DNA of 64,000 bases from Lachnospiraceae bacterium (GTDB lineage: Bacteria > Bacillota_A > Clostridia > Lachnospirales > Lachnospiraceae). Below the pieces are notes generated by a model, which worked only from the letters and a program-made list of their open reading frames with translations, was not told the DNA's origin and did no database searches. Each line of letters starts with the position of its first letter. Within the stretch, counting starts at the first letter, position 1. This document shows, piece after piece, positions 60,336-64,000 of the stretch. The stretch lies in the NCBI GenBank assembly GCA_009911175.1, contig QXWX01000021.1, forward strand, positions 17,861-81,860. The letters run 5' to 3'. The position numbers were made by a program, and so were the translations under genes.

Positions 60336-62573
60336 ATGGAACAGCGGACGGATCTGATTGAGGTCATAAAATCTATCAATCCTGCAGAGCTGGATTACCA
60401 GGAATGGATCAATGTGGGCATGGCATTAAAGCATGAAGGCTATACGGCATCAGACTGGGATCAGTGGAGCCGCAATGACGCGCGGTACCATCAGGGAGAG
60501 TGTGAGAAGAAATGGAAGTCCTTCCATGGCTCCTCTGTCCCGGTCACAGCCGGGACAATCGTGCAGATGGCAATGGAACATGGGTGGCGGCCTTCCTATG
60601 AGTGGCACGAGCTGGACTGGGATGATGAGGTCAGCACAGACGGCCTTGTTGTAGTAGATAGAAGCTGGGTGGAGGAAAAGGAAGTACAGGAGCCGAAAAA
60701 ATGGGATCCCGCCGCCCAGGTCATGCAGTATCTGGAAACCTTGTTTGAAGCTTCTGAAAATGTGGGGTATGTAGTGAAGAGCTGGGAAAAAGACGAACGT
60801 TACATACCGGCCAATAAGGGAAGCTACAGCCGGACAGCAGGCAAACTGATCGAGGAGCTGTCAAAATGTAAGGGGGATATCGGCAGCGTACTCGGAGATT
60901 ACGATCCGAAAGCAGGGGCGTGGATCCGTTTCAACCCTCTGGATGGGAAAGACGTAAAAGGAGCCAATGTCACAGACTTCAAATATGCCCTTGTGGAATC
61001 GGACGAACTGGAAATTGACCGTCAGAACGCGATCATCCGGGAGCTGGAGCTGCCGGTGGCCTGCCTGGTCCATTCCGGAGGGAAGAGCCTGCATGCAATT
61101 GTAAGGGTAGACGCGGCGGATTATAACGAATACAGGAAACGGGTGGATTATCTGTACGGCGTATGCCAGAAGAACGGATTAAAAATCGACACACAGAATA
61201 AGAACCCGTCCCGGCTTTCCCGGCTTCCCGGCGTTGAGAGGAACGGAAAAAAGCAGTTTATCGTAGACCGGAATATCGGGAAAGAGTCCTGGAATGAGTG
61301 GAAGGAATGGATCGAAAGTATCAACGATGACCTTCCGGAACCGGAGAGCCTGGAAAGTGTATGGGGCAGCCTTCCGGAGCTGGAGCCATGCCTGATCCGG
61401 GACGTATTGCGTCAGGGCCACAAAATGCTGATCGCAGGCCCCTCAAAGGCAGGGAAGTCTTTTCTTCTGATCGAGCTGTGCATTGCCATTGCTGAAGGCA
61501 GGAAGTGGATCAACTGGGAGTGTACCAGAGGAAAAGTCATGTATGTAAACCTGGAATTGAGCCGTTCCAGCTGTCTGCATCGGTTTAAAGATGTATACCA
61601 GGAGCTCGGGTGGGAGCCGGAACAGCTCCACAACATTGATATCTGGAATTTAAGGGGAAAGTCAGTCCCCATGGATAAACTGGCGCCGAAACTGATCAGA
61701 CGGGCTGCAAAGAAGGATTATATCGCTATCATTATTGACCCGATCTATAAAGTCATTACCGGGGATGAAAACAGCGCGGACCAGATGGCGAATTTTTGCA
61801 ATCAGTTTGATAAAGTCTGTACCGAGCTGGGCTGTGCGGTGATCTACTGCCATCATCACAGCAAGGGCAGCCAGGGCGGAAAGAAATCCATGGACCGGGC
61901 ATCCGGATCGGGAGTATTCGCGCGGGATCCGGATGCGCTGATGGACCTGATCGAGCTGGAAACGACAGACGCGTTATTGAATCAGGAAGAAAATAAGGCC
62001 GTATGCGCGGAGTGCGTCAGGGCATTAAAAAGATTTGGATATGGGGAGCGGATGGACGAAGAACTGTCACAGGATGACCAGTGCAGCAGCCTGGCGATGG
62101 TGCAATACTGCGGGAAAACGCTGAGCCCTTCAGAATACCGTATTCTGGATCAGGAGATCCAGGAGACCTGCAAGGCAGTCCGGCAGCGTACAGCATGGCG
62201 CATAGAGGGAACCCTGAGGGAGTTCCCGAAGTTCCAGCCAGTGAATCTCTGGTTTGATTATCCGGTACATAGGGAAGATGGATCCGGGGCGCTAAAAGAC
62301 ATTCAGCCGGATTCGGAAAAACCGCCGTGGCAGCGCGGCGCGGAGAAGATCAAAAAGAACTCTCAGAATCGAAAAGCAGACCGCAGGAAAGCGTTGGAAG
62401 AAGCAATTGAGGGCAGCAATTTTGGAGAAGCCCCGACAGTGAAAGACATCGCGGAGTACCTTGGGATCTCTGAAAGGACTGCCCGGGGTTGGATAAAAGA
62501 GCACGGAGAATATACCTGTGAAAACGGCGAAGTGAGAAAAAAGAAGCAAAAACAGAAGACGGGGGAACCTTAA
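60336..62573 (+). CDS. Phage primase/helicase with RepA-type ATPase
   Basis: A 745-aa replication protein. N-terminal PriCT-like domain (INPAELDYQEWINVGMALKH and CEKKWKSFHG), then a primase-like middle (CLVHSGGKSLHAIVRVDAAD, NKNPSRLSRLPGVERNGKKQ), then a RepA/RecA-type ATPase with Walker A IAGPSKAGKSFLLIELCI and Walker B IAIIIDPIYKVITGDENSAD. A C-terminal HTH (TVKDIAEYLGISERTARGWI) precedes a basic tail. Its stop codon lies in the first iteron-like repeat. It should recognise the adjoining origin. Confidence 0.85.
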   Translation: MEQRTDLIEVIKSINPAELDYQEWINVGMALKHEGYTASDWDQWSRNDARYHQGECEKKWKSFHGSSVPVTAGTIVQMAMEHGWRPSYEWHELDWDDEVSTDGLVVVDRSWVEEKEVQEPKKWDPAAQVMQYLETLFEASENVGYVVKSWEKDERYIPANKGSYSRTAGKLIEELSKCKGDIGSVLGDYDPKAGAWIRFNPLDGKDVKGANVTDFKYALVESDELEIDRQNAIIRELELPVACLVHSGGKSLHAIVRVDAADYNEYRKRVDYLYGVCQKNGLKIDTQNKNPSRLSRLPGVERNGKKQFIVDRNIGKESWNEWKEWIESINDDLPEPESLESVWGSLPELEPCLIRDVLRQGHKMLIAGPSKAGKSFLLIELCIAIAEGRKWINWECTRGKVMYVNLELSRSSCLHRFKDVYQELGWEPEQLHNIDIWNLRGKSVPMDKLAPKLIRRAAKKDYIAIIIDPIYKVITGDENSADQMANFCNQFDKVCTELGCAVIYCHHHSKGSQGGKKSMDRASGSGVFARDPDALMDLIELETTDALLNQEENKAVCAECVRALKRFGYGERMDEELSQDDQCSSLAMVQYCGKTLSPSEYRILDQEIQETCKAVRQRTAWRIEGTLREFPKFQPVNLWFDYPVHREDGSGALKDIQPDSEKPPWQRGAEKIKKNSQNRKADRRKALEEAIEGSNFGEAPTVKDIAEYLGISERTARGWIKEHGEYTCENGEVRKKKQKQKTGEP

Positions 62574-62815
62574 AAATCAGGTTTCCCCGTGCTGGAGACC
62601 GTGGCGGGGAAACCTGAAAATCCAGGATTCCCCGTAAGAAATAGGATGGCGGGGAATCCTTAAAATCAGGTTTCCGCCGCATAAAGAAAACAGACGGGGA
62701 AACCTTAAAATTCACGTTTCCGCCGCAGGTACAGATGTGGCGGGGAAACCTTAAATTTCAGGTTTCCGCCGGCGGCGGGGAAACCTATACCCTAAAGGGT
62801 AAAATATTTCCCCCG
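62560..62815. repeat. Iteron-like palindrome array, candidate phage origin
   Basis: Five near-identical palindromic units of form GGGGAAACCT-TAAAA-TCAGGTTTCC plus one divergent sixth. Units lie at about 62560-62589, 62604-62634, 62648-62679, 62694-62724 and 62739-62771, with centres about 45 bp apart; the sixth (62772-62815) keeps only the ends. The first overlaps the primase stop. Arrays of this kind beside the replication gene are typical origins. A strong hairpin follows. Confidence 0.75.
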
Positions 62816-62824
62816 CAATGCGTG

Positions 62825-62892
62825 GTCATGGGGGTAGGAATGGACGGGCCATAAGCAGAGCCCGCCCGTTCCCTTCCCCCCCCTCCCATGAC
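62825..62892. promoter_or_regulatory. Strong hairpin downstream of the array
   Basis: GTCATGGG pairs with CCCATGAC, and inside GGACGGGC pairs with GCCCGCCC with long G and C tracts. The hairpin lies between the repeat array and the resolvase gene, where it may be an origin structure or a terminator without a T-run. Confidence 0.5.
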
Positions 62893-62955
62893 GGAGGCGA
62901 TAAAAAAGATGATTTCACACTTTAATGTGATAAAGTGACGAAATAGGAGTTGATT

Positions 62956-63354
62956 ATGATGGCGCTGAATGAGTTTTTTATGGCGATGGTTCCCCCGACC
63001 GTCACCCATCAGGAAAAGAAGGTGCATGTGATAAATGGCAAACCTGTATTCTATGAGCCGCAGGAGCTGAAAAGCGCAAGGCAGAAGCTGACTGCTTATT
63101 TGGGACAGCACGTGCCAGAGGAGCCGTATCATCATGGTATCCGTCTGATCACAAGATGGTGCTTCCCGAAGGAACGCCATGGGGACGGTGAATATAAAAC
63201 AAGCCGGCCGGACACGGACAACCTGCAGAAGCTCCTGAAGGACTGTATGACGCTGGTCGGTTTCTGGGATGATGATGCGCTGGTGGCATCCGAGCTTGTG
63301 GAAAAGTTCTGGGCCGAGCTCCCGGGGATCTATATCCGGATCGAAAAACTATGA
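62956..63354 (+). CDS. RusA-like Holliday junction resolvase
   Basis: About 132 aa from the ATG at 62956 (MMALNEFFMAMVPPTVTHQE), with AGGAG six bases upstream. The family signature SRPDTDNLQKLLKDCMTLVG has the catalytic Asp pair, followed by FWDDDALVASELVEKFW. RusA-type enzymes resolve branched DNA before packaging. The start is slightly uncertain (ATG 62959 or TTG 62950). It overlaps the next gene by 4 bp. Confidence 0.8.
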   Translation: MMALNEFFMAMVPPTVTHQEKKVHVINGKPVFYEPQELKSARQKLTAYLGQHVPEEPYHHGIRLITRWCFPKERHGDGEYKTSRPDTDNLQKLLKDCMTLVGFWDDDALVASELVEKFWAELPGIYIRIEKL

Positions 63355-63560
63355 TGGCTTTTCTGGAAGCTGCAAGGCTGTTCCGAGACAGCTGGGGACT
63401 GTACCGGAAGTATTACGGCAAGGATAAAGGCAGAGAAATGTGGGGGCAACTCGTTGAGGAGGCGGATGGGCTGTACGCGAAGTATGGGAAGCAGCCCTTC
63501 GCCAAGGAAATGATAGCAGCTGTGATAAGCGAGGTTGAGAGGATTGATAAAAGACAATAA
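63351..63560 (+). CDS. Small phage protein
   Basis: A 69-aa, helical, charged protein, MMAFLEAARLFRDSWGLYRK then GREMWGQLVEEADGLYAKYG. It overlaps the resolvase stop by 4 bp (ATGA). No domain is known. Confidence 0.55.
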   Translation: MMAFLEAARLFRDSWGLYRKYYGKDKGREMWGQLVEEADGLYAKYGKQPFAKEMIAAVISEVERIDKRQ

Positions 63561-63714
63561 CATTCCACGGAATGAAGCCAGGGTGGAAGACGTGAAGATC
63601 TGCGAGAGATGCGGTGAAATGATTGTCGGGGAGTATGATTATATCCAGACAAGGCGGCATACAAAGCTGTATTTCCACAAAGGGATGAAGTGCAGGAGGA
63701 AAAAATCATGTTAG
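63544..63714 (+). CDS. Small zinc-ribbon-like protein
   Basis: A 56-aa frame from TTG. VKICERCGEMIVGEYDYIQT followed by a C-terminal MKCRRKKSC gives two CxxC/CxxxxxC-like pairs and suggests a small zinc ribbon. It overlaps both neighbours (17 bp and 7 bp). Its ribosome site lies within the previous gene. Confidence 0.45.
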   Translation: MIKDNNIPRNEARVEDVKICERCGEMIVGEYDYIQTRRHTKLYFHKGMKCRRKKSC

Positions 63715-64000
63715 TTGAGAACACACGGGAAGAGACATTGAAAGCATTCCTGAACGGCAACGAGGGTATAATGGCAGCCGTCAAAATGGTGGATGGCGGG
63801 ATGCGGTTTGTACACATTTCTGACCTGCTCCCGGACGATGCGGTGTATTTTATCAACATGGAGCTGGGGCCGGCGGATGATTACGAGGAGAAGATCCACC
63901 AGCATTGCCAGGGGGGGGAGACGGAAACGGTGATCTCTCCAGCAGATCAGGCTCTTGGCAAAGACAGGGGAACGAAAAAAGAAGATGTCGGGAAGGTGAA
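63708..64000 (+). CDS. Phage protein, cut by the window edge
   Basis: ATG at 63708 behind AGGAGG: MLVENTREETLKAFLNGNEG then IMAAVKMVDGGMRFVHISDL and LPDDAVYFINMELGP. The frame is open to the right edge and includes a run of eight G bases at 63911-63918. No known family is recognised. Confidence 0.6.
   Translation, partial: MLVENTREETLKAFLNGNEGIMAAVKMVDGGMRFVHISDLLPDDAVYFINMELGPADDYEEKIHQHCQGGETETVISPADQALGKDRGTKKEDVGKV

Noticed and set aside
62560..62815. CRISPR array
   Set aside because: Units are palindromic and about 45 bp apart with spacers of only 13-16 bp that are similar in part, and no cas genes are present. An iteron/origin array fits better.

Overview
The window looks like a chromosome segment of a Gram-positive, anaerobic gut Clostridia bacterium, most likely Lachnospiraceae. 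The signs are AGGAGG ribosome binding sites, A/T-rich promoters, a class B sortase, a LysM/GH25 lysozyme, an anaerobic sulfatase-maturase-like radical SAM protein, AAA-ATPase/PD-(D/E)XK fusion proteins and a clostridial-type citrate synthase. Assignments rest on reading the translated sequence; no database search was possible.

Region 1 (1-17.5 kb) is mostly intact host sequence: the tail of a YhcH/YiaL-family gene, an AAA-ATPase, a PH-domain protein, an AraC regulator, a MacB/FtsX-type ABC exporter, and a ten-gene Mrp/Mbh-like cation/proton antiporter operon (E, F, G, MbhD-like, B, C and four large proton-channel subunits). An exact threefold 45-bp tandem duplication lies between subunits B and C.

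Region 2 (17.5-35.5 kb) is a graveyard of mobile and defence DNA. It holds palindromic elements, a group II intron 5' fragment, a DUF4869/P-loop pair, a truncated AraC regulator, a GH65 phosphorylase stub followed by a pgmB gene cut by an IS1182-type remnant, a second AAA-ATPase, a radical SAM gene with a truncated TauE-like exporter, a CRP-like regulator ending in a copied piece of the AAA-ATPase, and a wrecked type I restriction system. In the last, hsdM has two internal deletions and an hsdS fragment is fused to a broken hsdR. Among these pieces lie a frameshifted GmrSD-like nuclease, an ImmA/IrrE pseudogene and a DUF4160/DUF2442 pair.

Region 3 (35.5-40.2 kb) returns to host genes: citrate synthase, an alpha/beta hydrolase, sortase B and a GH25 lysozyme.

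Region 4 (40.2-49.4 kb) is a decayed prophage. It has a deleted integrase, Uma2-like, RelE/antitoxin, ImmA-like and CI-like genes, then a head/tail module. Early genes, terminase, portal, most of the capsid and most of the tape measure are missing, and the deletions left in-frame chimeric ORFs. A promoter-to-terminator interval at 44.26-44.60 kb appears to encode a structured RNA with two related domains.

Region 5 (49.3 kb to the end) is the left arm of a second, apparently intact prophage. It carries a near-identical but complete integrase and sits in the tape-measure gene of the first prophage at the same 15-bp core. It has a small RNA divergent from int (also retained in the decayed copy), a two-gene cargo cassette, a 41-aa ORF behind a LexA-box promoter, a CI-like repressor with three operators around a consensus promoter, a recombination/replication module (SbcC-like ATPase, Sak4-like protein, DUF669, helicase, primase/helicase), an iteron-like array of palindromes that is a candidate origin, and a RusA-like resolvase. 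The prophage continues past the right edge.
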